Below are positions 11,247-23,357 of a stretch of DNA of 64,000 nucleotides, in pieces. Every line of letters starts with the position of its first letter. The first letter of the stretch is position 1. Source of the stretch: Maratus speciosus (Eukaryota > Arthropoda > Arachnida > Araneae > Salticidae); NCBI GenBank assembly GCA_963932465.1, contig OZ010791.1, positions 325,023,283-325,087,282 of the forward strand, given 5' to 3'. A model generated the notes under the pieces. That model saw only the letters and a program-made list of their open reading frames with translations. It did not search any database and was not told the DNA's origin. The translations under genes and the position numbers were made by a program.

Positions 11247-13305
11247 TATAAAATTCTAATGAAACGAATTTATGAAACGACTCATTAAACAACTGAATAT
11301 GTTTCAAGCGATTTCTCCTAAAATATGGAATACTTTGCGATGAAATTAACACCAAAAATCAGCATTGATCCGCAGATCACAATACTGGTATTAGAATTTT
11401 AAAATTCGAATTAGTTTTCGAAATATTAATTTTTTTCTAATTTTATATACATTTTTCTAATGTGGCAACTCAAATTTTAATCAAACAGATATATTTTTTT
11501 TCATATTTCAGAAAAGGTTGACATGGTAACCCGGCTATTGTTGTTTATTTGATAATAAATATTTATTTACTTTTATTTCTTTTTATAAAATATATAAATT
11601 ATTTTGTTCCACAATTATTAATTATTTTTTTTATATTTCCTTTAGAAAATAATAGAAAATAATTGAAAAATACGGTACTACTTAATTATTCCGTCGACCA
11701 ATTTTGCCAAATTATATAAATCGACAAAACACTCGTCAAATTATACAAATTGACATAATTTTTAATTTAAATAATGAAAGAACAAATAAATTAGTATAAC
11801 GTTAATAAATATACAAATAAAAAGTCGAAATAAAAATCACTTGATGACGTAAACACGTGTAACTTACTTAAAGTCAAGTCAATGTGACATTTACGATCAA
11901 TCATTATTGGCATTTAATCTTATAGTTTGGCAATAGATTTTTGGTCGACGGGATAACTAAGTAATACCAAAAATGCATATGTAACTTGTATTTGAAAACG
12001 AGGTTTTCGCCAAATTTTCGTAAAAAAAGAAAAAAAACCATCAAACCTGCTGTGCGTATATGACATCTGGTCAAATATTACCACTCGGAAGAAAAAAAAT
12101 GCTAACTGGCGAGTTGAAAAAAAGCTATTGGCGAGATTTGCATTCGGCCAGCGTAACAGTACCAAGAATTGTTTGCTACCATGGCAAATTTTTCGTAGAA
12201 AAAATTCGAAATTTTTTTTTGATATTTTAATCAAAATGGAAAACTCGCGGTCCCATATTGGCGCGATTTTTTTCTGACGCCAATGTCATATACGGAAGGG
12301 GCACTTAACTGGCGCCAAAGTATCGTTATTTTGCTTGATATGGTAAGCCGTATGTTGTTGTTTATGCTGTTGATGCGTTCCCCAAATTGGCGCTGTCGTT
12401 AAAAAATCGTGCCAATATGGGACGTATGTGACATCTGTGTAAAACTTTCATACGATCAGCGAAGGGATCAGACCGTATTTGTTTATGGCAGTTGATGACT
12501 TGAACTATTATAATATAGATGAAATGATGGCGATAGAATAATATTTGGCGACTTATCACCTGTGCCTGTCTAACATTAAAGTACCAAAATGGCACCTAGA
12601 GTATAAAAAGCGAAGTGGTCCGCCGCCCCACCAGTGGCTGAGAGGTTCTGCTCTCGAAGCTGGTAGATGGGAGGTGCTGGGTTCGATCCCAATCGCGCCC
12701 GTTGGCCTAATCGTTCCGAGTTTTCTTCGAGCCATGGATTTCCATGCGTAAATATGGATTAGGTTCCCTTAGAAAGACCCCCACGGAGGGAACAACCCCC
12801 CCTCGGGCCTATGTCCCTAGTGTAGATAATCGGCCGTCAAAAATCAACCAACCAACCGAAGTGGTCCGCCTGGAACTGTTGATGATAGTCACATGACTTA
12901 GGCTATTGTTATAGAGATTGTTTTAAAATACCGGGAGACAAATAGTCTGTATACTTAATTTATTTTATTTTAGCTTCTTTTCAAATGTTTAACTCACCCT
13001 CTTTAATCATAAACGAAAACAACCATTGGATGTCTTAACAGCAACTGATTCGCCCTTAAATTTTTTGCAATCAAAGGGAATTGAATGGAAACCCGTTTAC
13101 AGGGAGATCTGCACGGCTTTTTTCAGTATAATTCAATCTTCTCTAATATTTTTAAAACCCATCAGATTAGCACATTTTTAGACCCTCGGGATTGCACTAA
13201 CACTCTAAAGCGAAAGCTGAGTTCCCGAGGTGGTCATCGCTGTCATCGCTGTGTCTGAACGGGGTTGGCGACCGTAACTTGCAGGGGGCAGAGCCCTCTG
13301 GTCAT
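11247..13305 (+). mobile_element. Element E, copy 1 (unclassified, TTGGCG-rich)
   Basis: The full length aligns, as reverse complement, with 39548-40461 followed by 28664-29496. Removing the SINE inserted at 12625-12856 leaves about 1.83 kb. The body is studded with TTGGCG/CGCCAA motifs, for example near 12003, 12107, 12257, 12319, 12383 and 12545. I find no clear terminal inverted repeat or transposase, so its class is unknown. The ends given are where similarity between the two copies fades and may be off by tens of bases. A frame at 12362-12595 (minus) is also open in copy 2, but this is explained by shared DNA identity. Confidence 0.75.
12625..12856 (+). mobile_element. tRNA-derived SINE with 14-bp target site duplication
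   Basis: A tRNA-like head carries an A box (GTGGCTGAGAGG) and a B box (GGTTCGATCCC). A ~140-base body follows, ending in a CAACCAACCAAC tail. CGAAGTGGTCCGCC occurs immediately before (12611-12624) and immediately after (12857-12870). The homologous site in element E copy 2 (about 29025-29040, reverse complement) has a single copy of that 14-mer and no insert, which proves insertion and gives exact ends. Confidence 0.95.
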
Positions 13306-13859
13306 ACTATATATTATAGATAATGTAAGACAGTTTCTCAGGCACCAGTTTTTCGAGAGGGATACTTTCGAATACATATCGTGTGATAGTTTGTTTCTAA
13401 TAATTACGTCATTGAAATCGTTTCGATATTTTAGCATAAACGAAAGATATGAGCGTGAATTTCACCAAACAGAAAGACCTCTTAAAATGTTTGTTCTGAG
13501 TTCTCTGCCTTTACACTACTTTTCAGAACACTTATCCGCGATTATTCCACAAATATCTTGCGTGTTGCTTACATCTGCACATTCCGTTCGGTAGTGCAAA
13601 TATCCCAATTTGCAGATCAAAAGGACTTCTCCACATTGTGCCGAAACGATGAATTTCCACGACATAGGTCAAAATTAAATGTATTTTCTCAAAGCTTGCC
13701 AATTTCGTAAAGTTGTTCTATAAGTGCAAAAGCATGAGAAAACTTATATGTTTTCCTTTACATAATGTTTATGCCCGTTTTAGAAGAAAAATATCAGAAA
13801 AATCGGAAAAATTTTGAATACCAAAAATAAATGATAGATACAAAAATTATGTAAATCAA

Positions 13860-14640
13860 ATTTCATGGTTCATCTCCCGAATCACTCAATAGTATTCCGT
13901 TACATTATGGTCTATGGAGAAAACTGCTTTATGGTGTATTTTAACAGCAATACGCAATCGTAAACATAATGAAATTGATACACGTTATTGTGGTAGACTA
14001 GAAGATGATTAATAACGAATATTCTATGTTTAACACCTACAGTACACCTACAGGGAAACTCAAAAGCAATCCTTTATATTAGGGTCTATGAAAAAAAAAT
14101 CGTTCCCGGCATATTTTAATGATGTTACTCGATTACAAATATAATGAAATTGATATGACGTTTTCATTTATGGTATGCAATTTAAGTTTAGCTAAATTTT
14201 CGCACACAATTCTTCTAATGTTTATAAATTCTAAAGGCCATAAATTCTAAAGGCCATACAGGGCTATACAAAAGAATTAGTGATCATTACTGAGAATGAG
14301 CGTAAACTGCTTAAAGGTGAACACTTTTCAACAAAGCTCAAAAGTGTTTATGAATTTGGTTTGTTTGTCTCTCTGCCTGCTTGTCTTTACGTCTGTCTGT
14401 CATCTGTCTGAATGTCCGTATTCTAACTCGTGTAAATACAGTCCTATTACAATCAAATCTCTAGATGTTATTGGGTATTAATTTGGCATGTTCGGTATTG
14501 AAAATGAAGGGTATAGCATTTACGGTTCATTTGCAGATACACTCAAAAGATTACCGTTGCATTACGGTCTTTAAGAAAAAATCGTTTGCGGTGTATTATA
14601 ATTAAATTACACTATTTTAAACATTCTTAAATTTACATAT
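13860..14640. repeat. Decayed interspersed repeats around the Tc1 insertion
   Basis: Three diverged blocks (about 13865-13960, 14047-14150 and 14522-14620) share an ACTCAAWAG...TTACATTAYGGTCTRT...GTGTATTTTAA pattern. Short CAGGGCTRYACAAAAG-like words recur at about 14262, 16380 and 16516. The stretch 14220-14260 contains a tandem AATTCTAAAGGCCAT pair. These look like remnants of one old repeat family into which the Tc1 element landed. Confidence 0.45.
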
Positions 14641-14652
14641 ATTATTGATGTA

Positions 14653-16185
14653 CACTGCTCAAAACAATTAAAGGATATTGCAGTTTTAGGTGGGTTTTGT
14701 ATCTGGTAAACTGTTTAGCTGATCGATACATGGTCGACAGACATAGTAGGTTATATGAGAATAAATTACACATGTTTGGCAGAAAAAAAATGCATTTTAT
14801 TGCGCATTTGTGTACTAAAGGAAAAAAACACAATTTGTGCATATGAGAAAAAAAGAATAAGAAAATGTGTTTTCTTCAAAGAAAATCATTTTCAGTAGGG
14901 GGTATGGTTTCCACGGGCGGCCAGCAACGTTGAACACCTTTGAGGCATGGACTCAATGAGGCTATTAATGACGAGTTGGGGTATTCTGCCCCACTCTTCC
15001 AGAAGAGCTCTTTCCAGTTCTTGGAGAGTTTGTGGGGGTTGTTGGCGGCCAGAAACTCGTCTTCCTAGAGCGTCCCAAACGTGCTCGATTGGATTCATGT
15101 CAGGAGAACACGCTGGCCATTCCATTCGAACGATTCCTTCCTCGAAAAGGAAATCCTCCACCAGGTTTGCACGATGTGGCCTGCAGTTATCGTCCATTAA
15201 AATGAAATTATCTCCGATTGCTGCAGCGTAAGGGACTACAATAGGTCTGAGGATCTCATCCCTATATCGGCGACCAGTCAGAGCTCCATCTCGAATGATG
15301 TAGAGGTCAATGCGCCCGTCAATGGAGATGCCACCATACACCAACACTCCTCCACCGCCAAACCTGACACTTTCGTGCACGAACGCAGGATTATTCCTAC
15401 TGCCACGGTCCCTCCAGATAAAAATACGCCTATTATCCGGATGCACAGAAAAACGGGACTCGTCAGAAAACAGAATATTGCTCCATTCATTTCTCCTCCA
15501 GTTGACATGCTCGGTTTCCCACTACCTGCGGTCGCGACGATGCCTTGATGTTAATCTAACACATACCATCGGTCGGCAAGCATACAGACCTACAGCATGG
15601 AGCCGGTTTCGGACAGTCTGAGTTGAAATCGTGGTGCCTGTAGCCGAGCGAAGGTGTTGTTGGAGAAGAGTAGCGTTCATGGTTCGGTGTCTCCGAACTG
15701 TTAACGCTAAATACCGATCTTCATTGGGCGTTGTTGCCCGTCTACGACCTTGCTCTGGTCTTCGGCCTGCACATCCACTCTCCAAAAAACGGTTCCAGAT
15801 CCTGGAAATGACACTTTGTGACACTCCAATGGCTTGCGCTACTTCGGCTTGAGTTTGCCCCCCTTCTAACCTACCAACAATTCTCAAAGCTTCTGAATCT
15901 GTCAAATGACTTCGCAGAGACATCGTACTCATCGAAACAAAGCAATCACTGAATGCCGATCATCCTTGTCTTCATTCTCTTTTATCCAGTTGAAAGTCAA
16001 ATTTCATTCGATGCCGCTGAAGCGACGTTTTTGACGTCGAACTCAAAATTTGCATACTCCACAGTTTGAAAACCAGAAAAATTTGCATTTGTGATTCTCT
16101 TCTTCTATTTTCGGCAAAAAAAAATTTCGTTTATATCTTTATTTTATACAAAACTTCAAATATCCTTTAATTGTTTTGAGCAGTG
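14653..16185 (-). mobile_element. Tc1-type DNA transposon, full length (1533 bp)
   Basis: Terminal inverted repeats begin CACTGCTCAAAACAATTAAA at 14653 and end with its reverse complement at 16185, about 26 bp in all and essentially perfect. TA flanks both ends (14651-14652 and 16186-16187), the Tc1/mariner target duplication. It carries one transposase gene on the minus strand that is whole except for a single stop codon. Perfect inverted repeats and a near-intact gene imply recent activity. Confidence 0.96.
14892..15932 (-). pseudogene. Tc1 transposase (DD34E), one in-frame stop
   Basis: The product would cut and paste the transposon in the nucleus by binding its inverted repeats. The first 136 codons hold the bipartite helix-turn-helix DNA-binding region, with a helix-turn-helix signature (QAEVAQAIGVSQSVISRIW) at about residues 28-46 and arginine-rich linkers. 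A TAG at 15522-15524 interrupts the frame; the same frame then runs to 14892 without another stop. The catalytic part shows a first Asp in LFSDESRF, a second in MDDN and a Glu in NPIEHVW. Exactly 34 residues separate the last two, the DD34E spacing of Tc1. Total length is about 346 codons, normal for the family. The stop is one base from a glutamine codon. Bases between the stop and the GTG at 15446 continue in frame, so the apparent break into two genes is only that nonsense codon. Confidence 0.93.
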
Positions 16186-16189
16186 TATA

Positions 16190-16935
16190 TTGCACGGAAC
16201 TTAGAATTTATTTTTCATTTACGGAGACACACAAAAGAATTTTGCTACAGAAGAAAAATAAATAATAAATCCCATGAACAGTAATTGCTAGAAGTGCGTT
16301 TTCAAATGTGGTACGCGTTTTTAGATTGAACTATTTTTTTAAATATAACTTGATGTGCATAAATTCTGTAAATCATATACAGGGCTGCACAAAAGTTTTC
16401 AAATACATCTCAGTTTATTTACGGAAAAGGCTGAATGGAAAATTTCAACTGTTGTATTCGTTTAACAAACTTTTAGCATACTATGCAGTATACATACAAA
16501 TGTATATATTATATACAGGACTGCACAAAAAAGACAAAAAGGATATATTCTCGACTATTGATTGTAATAGCAGAAATTAGGTTTTCAAATGCGTTACGAG
16601 TTTTTCAAATTGTTTATTTAGACATGTTTCACCTTAATGAACTGTGAAGATTTCTTACTGCATTCTGAACGTGTTTGAAAGTGTTACGTAATCTTTGCTG
16701 GACTCATAATTTTTTGTGCTTGTTAATAAACTAATCTGAGAATATGGAAAGTGATGCTTTACAAAATTAAACACAATAGGGTAAAATTATTCAAGTTCAC
16801 AAATGACGCTTTCTATTAAAGCTTTCAACTAACCTTGGAATCTCGTTATTTTTGTTTTACCATGTTCAACTTTTTAATTTTTTGCAAAAACAGTGTTTTT
16901 TTAAACGATATTGATGTGCAGGGTTCCCGCAGGCC
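16190..16935. other. Remnants of the repeat family flanking the Tc1 element
   Basis: Contains CAGGGCTGCACAAAAG at about 16380 and a similar word at about 16516, as in 13860-14640. No gene is seen. Confidence 0.35.
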
Positions 16936-17715
16936 TTTGAACAGCATTAGCGATTTGGCGAATAAGAAATAAAAAACAGTAATCAAATGAAAAAGGATGT
17001 TAGTTAAATAGATTCGCCGTGAAACACTGAAAAATCTATCTTCAACCCCTTGTTGTACCCCCCTCCCTTTTTCAATATGTTCTTAAATAACCTAATTTTT
17101 TGTAATTGCTTATAAAATAGAAATTCGACAACCCGATACAGAAACTATTAAAAATAAGTAAATTCTAAATGTCTGTTAAATGTAAATATTTCAAACATTC
17201 TTTTAACAGTCTAAATAAAAATTCAAAAAAACTATCACTGATTTGCCCTTGTGAACATATACACTAAAAATTGCTGTGAGATTTCGATTTTAACAGATAA
17301 GTATGGTAAATGGCTAATTTCAACGCAGCATTCTAAAAAAAACTTTAATCTATTTGGCGCGTAATGCGGGTAATTCTGCTTCTGTTTTTACCGGCATGAC
17401 GCCGGCGCAATAACAATTAACTGACAATAGAGGAAAACCTATCACATAATACTTTCTGTGTCTTTGGCTGTTTTTAACCTGAATTGATGTTGAGTCCAAA
17501 AATAGAGTAATGTACATAGCACGGTGCGATTAAGTAAGAAAAGCGACATCCATCGTTTAGTAATTCTGTAATTCTGTAAAATCTCGACTGTATTGACACA
17601 CACACTCTCACACATGAAACAAAAAAAAAAAAAGAGCAATCGCAATTTGGCGAGTCTAATTGCTCGTTTACCTACCAAATGAAGCATTTATCGCGATTTG
17701 GCGCAATGACGAGTG
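16936..17715. repeat. TTGGCG-motif cluster, possibly related to element E
   Basis: GATTTGGCGAATAAG near 16950, ATTTGGCGCGTAAT near 17350, GACGCCGGCGCAATA near 17398, AATTTGGCGAGTC near 17643 and GATTTGGCGCAATG near 17692 resemble the motif set of element E. I could not align the whole stretch to E, so the relationship rests on motif sharing only. Confidence 0.35.
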
Positions 17716-17719
17716 GTAG

Positions 17720-18550
17720 CGAGAACCCTGTTGATGTGTATATAAAGTTACCCATTATGTGTACAAAACATGTAAATCAGTGTATCAAACCCGTAGCAGT
17801 CGCATCTGCTGGCGCGACGATTAAGGGCTATAAGGTATTTATATGCTCTTCAATGCATTTTTTTTTTTTTTTTTTTTTACTTCTACCTTGTTATAGTTTT
17901 AGTTTAACGATAATAAGTGATTATCTTATGCAATTTTATAGTAACTATTTAGATAAGATCTTTTATCTATGACCATCAAAACTGTTATTCGGAAACGAAA
18001 ATTGTAAAAATACCATATTTTTAAACTAGATATAATTTAAATATAAGAGATTCAGTTTAAGTAAATATTGCTATTTAGATATTTTTTCTACTATTTATTT
18101 CTATTGAAATCTTCTTAGAATTGTATGTATTCATAAATATTTACTTATAAAAAAATGCGGATTGTAGGATGTTGAATATTATGTGAAAACAGATTAAGAT
18201 ATAATGACTTGCAGAGCTGACGCTGAGGATCCTGATCTGAATATTTACTTGAAAATATATTCAGAAACACAAAATGGATATCTAAATACAAGTACAAACA
18301 TTAAATTCCTTGAATATATTATTTCCATAGCGAAATTCGGAAGCATTAATACCGGGGAATCATATTAGAGATATAATCCCCAAGCTGATTCGTTTATTTA
18401 AATAATATTCTTGTAGTTTTGGCAATTTTTTGCTTCCCCTCCGTCATTTAAAATAAACACGTTTAACCATTTGTAGAATATAAAAGTATTTCAAACTCAT
18501 TCATTATGAAACATAAAAATCCAAAGCATTTAATTTGAAAATTTTAAATT
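17720..18550. other. AT-rich DNA with a T run
   Basis: A ~19-T run sits near 17859. No gene or element end was recognised. Confidence 0.4.
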
Positions 18551-19760
18551 TGTTTCCCGAATCTTGTTTTTAGAGTTTGTTCGTCAAATACAAGAACGAG
18601 GGGGGATAATTCCTCTTAGTTTAGGTTAAACAAGTTTAGCCTTCGTTAGACTTATCCAATTGGCTTCAAATTGTGTATGAAAAAGGTCGCTTCCAGACTT
18701 AGTGTTTAGAGTTTGTGTATCAAATATACGAAGGGTTTGGAGTTACACTGTTTAGTTTACATTACCCTTTAACTTCTGTTAGCCGTCTCACCGACCCCGT
18801 TAGCCGTCTTTTCCCATTTTCACGGTTTAACTTGTAATTTCTAGTTTAACTACATATACTAGTGCAATTATGTGTTATTTGTAGCCCTAGTATTATTGTT
18901 AGTGACTTTTGAATAGGTGAAATTAAATTATAATAGTCTTGTACAAAAATATTAATACAAAAAAAAAACAGTATCATGTGAATTAATCGAGCATTTTATT
19001 TATTTTTTGATGCAATTGTCTGACACGCAACTCACAATCGTTATACGACAATTTCTGTTACAGCAGGTTAAACAAGTTTAGCCTTCTTTAGAATTACCCG
19101 ATTTGCTTCCAAATTTTGTAATACCGGTTTATTGGGGAAAGGCAGTGTGTTGATTGTTTCGATTGGCTGCATGAGACATGCAATGAGAAAAAAGAAAACA
19201 AGTAGAAAAGTGCATATCGGCTTATTGGGAAAATACGCTTCCAGAATTAGTTTTTACAGTTCTTGCATCGATTATAAGAGGGTAAGGGGTAATGATTTCC
19301 AGTTTAGATTAACATTTAAATTTAGTTAGACCGCTGCTTTTTTCCCGTTTCACTGCTTAATTTGTAATTTCCAGTTCAACTACTGATAATAGTGCAGTTT
19401 TGTTTTGTTTGGAGTCCTAGTTAAAAACTAGTTAAAAACTTTCGAATAGGTGAAGTTTATTTCTACTAGTTTTGTACAAAAAGTTTAGTACAAAAACAGT
19501 ATTACGTGAGTTAATCGAGTAATTTTTTTCTTTTTTTCGATGGGGCAGTCTCAGAGACCTCACAGTAGTTATGCGACAATTTCTGTTATAGCAATTAAAG
19601 ATTAAACAAGATTAACCTTTTTTTAAAATAACCCGTTTGGCTTCAAATTTTGTATACAGGCTTATTGGGTAAAGACAGTGTGTTGATTGTTTGGATTGGC
19701 TACATGAGACATGCACTTTGCATAATATCCGTTTTAATGTTTCCGGGACAAAAGAAAAAA
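18550..19760 (+). repeat. Tandem repeat with ~0.53-kb unit, 2-3 units
   Basis: The landmark GTTAAACAAGTTTAGCCTTC recurs at about 18627 and 19066, and in diverged form at about 19597. The intervals are ~436 and ~531 bases, so the first unit has lost ~95 bases. Other shared words include GGCTTATTGGG, CAGTGTGTTGATTGTTT, TTAATCGAG and CGACAATTTCTGTTA. Units are clearly diverged. Confidence 0.8.
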
Positions 19761-20120
19761 TGTATAAAAGTGTAAGGAAAGAATAAAAAATTTCTATTCA
19801 AGACTTTTTAATAGATTTTTTTTCATTCTTAAATGTGATGTAACTAGGATATTAAGTTAAATGATAATCTAGTTTTTGATATATAAATGTTAATTATCCA
19901 TGCTTTCTATTATTTTACGAATGGAGTATCTTTCTCGGTGAAGTGGAGCGTCTAAACCTGTGGTCCGTGTTAAACGGCCAAAATCACTGATAACGCTTTT
20001 TGATAAAAATCCTATTTTATCTGGTATTTACATTACGGTAGTATTTTTTATTGTGTATAACATAAAATTTCGAGTAGATAAGTTACATGTGTACTTTAAA
20101 AAAATTTCCCTTACTTTACA
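19761..20120. other. No recognisable feature
   Basis: AT-rich sequence. The open frame 19960-20244 runs into the palindromic repeat that follows and has no known motif. Confidence 0.4.
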
Positions 20121-20127
20121 TCAAAAA

Positions 20128-20312
20128 GGGTGGCAACTAAGTTGCCACCCCAAGTGGTGTAATGAAATTCCATTTATAAACTGTTGTAATGAGCCACCAG
20201 CTATCAAATGGTGTAAACAAACACAACTTTTAGTGGCAACTTAGTTGCCACCATTTTTGGTGTAAAGTCACGCTACTGCTTATCTGGTGTAAAGTAACAC
20301 TACTGCTTATTT
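20128..20312. repeat. Two palindromes and GGTGTAAAG direct repeats
   Basis: A perfect 23-bp palindrome (half-site GGGTGGCAACT around a central A) lies at 20128-20150. A related 19-bp palindrome (half-site GTGGCAACT) lies at about 20233-20251. TGGTGTAAAGTMAC followed by TACTGCTTATYTGG is repeated twice in tandem at 20258-20312. Inverted CTTTACACC motifs reappear at about 21885 and 21978, so this may be one end of a decayed non-autonomous transposon. Confidence 0.7.
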
Positions 20313-22620
20313 GGTTTGCACTTTAACAGTAAAATAAAAAACAATTTAAAGACTACATTTTAAATCTAATGCAACCATAATTTACAATAAATAGTTTCAC
20401 GCAAAGAGGCGCTAAACATTGTTTTAACTGCGATAATTTATTATCTCAATTAAACATTTATTTTAAACATTTTAGTTTTGGTGAACACCGAAATTTCCTC
20501 ACAAATCATTCATTCGTTACATCTGGACTTACGTCACGTGTACTTGACTCTTTTTTTTTAACTCAGCGTAGGCCTGACTGGTTTTCGAATAAATAGTCTA
20601 AGCAAATTAAAATAAACATGCCATAAATACAACTAAACATTACAAATTGTACAAAAAATCGGATACAGAGAGCTAAAAACCATCAACCTCTCAAGGCTAA
20701 AGAACAATTTTTATCACTTTTAAAATGCAAATTAAAAATACTTAACGGCATAATTAATTAATAAACATTATACCGCTAGAGAGCTTGAAGTTTAAGCTTT
20801 CAAAAGAAACTAATAGTTAAGCAAAATGATAAGGTTTAAATAGTTTAAAAAGGTGCAAAGCAAAGTAAACAAAACGCGTAACGCTACGGGAAAGTGGTCT
20901 GAGACAAAAAATTTTATACCAAATTTTATGAATTTTTTAAACATATCCAAACTAAACCCAGGAATACACGGTGGATGGCGGAGCGAAGCCCGTACTTTAT
21001 AGAACATAAAACAAGTATTAGTTTTTCCAAATAATTAATAATAAGTTGAAAACAAGCTAAGTTAAAATATGTCAACAACAGTAAAAATCCTATGATCGTG
21101 GGCTAACTGGAAAATCGAAAAATGTCAACTTTGGAAATGCTCAGCAAATACACAAAAAGTATTCAAAACTTTTAAAACTAGATAGAATCTTAAAGCTTAA
21201 TCTTTAAATGAGCTGAATATCACATAAGTTTTTCAGAAAAAGTTAGTTTTTGTAGTTAAAAAAGCTAAAGAATATCGTTGTTTACGTAATGTATTTCCTA
21301 TGGGGAAACGAAAGTCGTAATACTAAAAACGATACTTTTTAAAAGGCTCGAAAATAGTTAAAACTTATTGAAAACTTAAAATTCTTGGTTAAAAAGTAAT
21401 TTACGATCTTTAATTTAGTTGAATCGAACATTATTTTAAAGTTAACAAGCGGGATTCCTTGTATACTGAGCATCTCAAAAGTGACGAAAATGCCAAAATT
21501 TGAAAATGGCACCAATACACTGGAAAAATAGGTTGACTTCAAATACTCATAAAATTATAAATATAGCAGCTAGAAATACATAAAAGGTATAAAAATGTTG
21601 AATAATTGTAGTATTAACATCAAACAGGAATTTTTCAAAAATATGAAGTTAAATATAAATTTCATGTTCTTACACTATTCCGAAGAAATTAGCCAAAGAA
21701 GACTGGGATTTTTTCAGCTATGAAGGAACCTATCAGCTCGGGTACTGCAAAATAATCTGTTTAACTGCTTTTTATTTAGTGATCATTACTGAGAAACATT
21801 TTCAAACAAAATCCGAGCACTGGAACGCAGCTATATAAACAGATTTCAAAATGGCGGACTGAATCATTACGTCGCTTTAAAACTTTACACCTAAACTGGT
21901 GTTCGATTTCCACAATTTCTTTAAAAGATTAAAATTAAACCGTTTTGTGTGTATAATGACACTTTATTCGGTCTTTACACCAAATTAGAGTATATTTAAT
22001 CCTCATTAGGCATTTCATTAAACTCAAATTAAGCGTAACTATAGTCCCTTTTTTTACAGTGTGCATTCCAAAAATCATTACTATAAAAAATTAAAATGGG
22101 GGAGGGGAACTTTATTGGGGCAACTATACGAGACTTACCCTACATTAAATATTAGAAATTTTTAATTTAAACATATTCTTGATTAGTAATAGCATAAGTC
22201 TCGTATTGAAAGTACTAGTGAAAATCCCAGAAGTGTTGTTTATAAGTTATAAATAAAATATGCACTTTGTAAAAGGTATAGTTGTTGTAACATTTGTAAA
22301 ACCAATGTAAGTAAATGTTTGTCAACATACTACATACCATAAAAATGTAACATTTTCGCCATTAAAAAAGGTACTATTTCAAATATCATTAATGCAAAAA
22401 AAAAAAAAAAAAAATCTATTTTCATAATTGAGTATAAAAATACATATAATATGTGCAATATTTTTATCACACATTTATTTGCATAAAAAAACATACTATA
22501 TATGTATTACGCATGTAATAGTGAAATTCTGAAAGATATAAACAGACACAGAAACTCTCATAAATGAATAAAAATATGGAGGCCCAAATATATATATAGG
22601 TTAGTTAATCCATTATTGTT
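20313..22620. other. AT-rich DNA; possible interior of a decayed element
   Basis: No coding signal was found. The stretch 21840-22060 contains CTTTACACC-type motifs inverted relative to 20128-20312 and ends in a TTTTTTTACAGTGTG word. A 19-A run is at about 22396. Confidence 0.35.
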
Positions 22621-22626
22621 TATATA

Positions 22627-23298
22627 CAGTAGAAACTCGATTGCCCGAAGTAATTGGGATCGACCATCTTTCGGAAAATCGAAATTTTCGGATAATCGAG
22701 AATGCTTCCATTTTGAGATTAAGGAGAAATATATGCAATATTTCTTATTATGTTAACAAGTGCTTAATAAAAATAAAGCAATAGTAAAATAGAAACAACA
22801 ATAAATTACCTGAATTTTAATTTTGAAATTAAGTACCTTTTACATATATCACAAGAGTTTGAAAAAATGTTTTGTTTGTCACAGTTTGTTCGATTGTCTT
22901 TGCTTTGAAGCTCTATCACGGAGTTTTTTAATTGTATTTGTTCACCAGTATCACGGTCTTTCTGCTGCACCAGCCGTGCCAAACCTTTTGCAAAACATTC
23001 AAAAGCTTCAGAATGCTAATTTGTTCGTTTTCTTCGTTTCACTCTGCAGCTTACGGGAGCTCAAGTTAAATTCAGAGGAACTCTAAGAAAGGGAATCGAA
23101 AATATTTATATATACTCGTAGTTCGTAAAGGACCGCTTGCACGCATGGAATATGATAGTAAAAGAAAACAAGCTTTCAAAATGGATTTTGCACACAAGGA
23201 ATGTGTGGGTAAAGAAAAAAAAAAAAAAGCTTTCAAAATGGATTTCGGTTCACCGATAGTTTCGGTTAAAAGAGTTTCCGATAAAAGAGGTTCTACTG
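22627..23298. mobile_element. pogo/Tigger-like MITE (672 bp)
   Basis: The left end CAGTAGAAACTCGATTGCCC and the right end, whose reverse complement begins CAGTAGAACCTCTTTTATCG, form imperfect terminal inverted repeats flanked by TA. Subterminal TTTCGG/CCGAAA words recur. A short internal duplication (AGCTTTCAAAATGGATTT) lies at about 23171 and 23229. No transposase is recognisable. The terminal style resembles 51856-52976. Confidence 0.75.
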
Positions 23299-23357
23299 TA
23301 CATTTAAAATTATTTATAATTTAGCTAATAAAGTTTAGAAAGTGATTTAAACCAAAC

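Noticed and set aside
12362..12595. Open frame conserved between element E copies (counterpart 29056-29244)
   Set aside because: The two frames agree because the DNA copies are similar. There is no known domain and differences are not biased to third positions by eye, so I do not call a gene.
14947..15852. Plus-strand open frames within the Tc1 element
   Set aside because: They are antisense shadows of the transposase gene.
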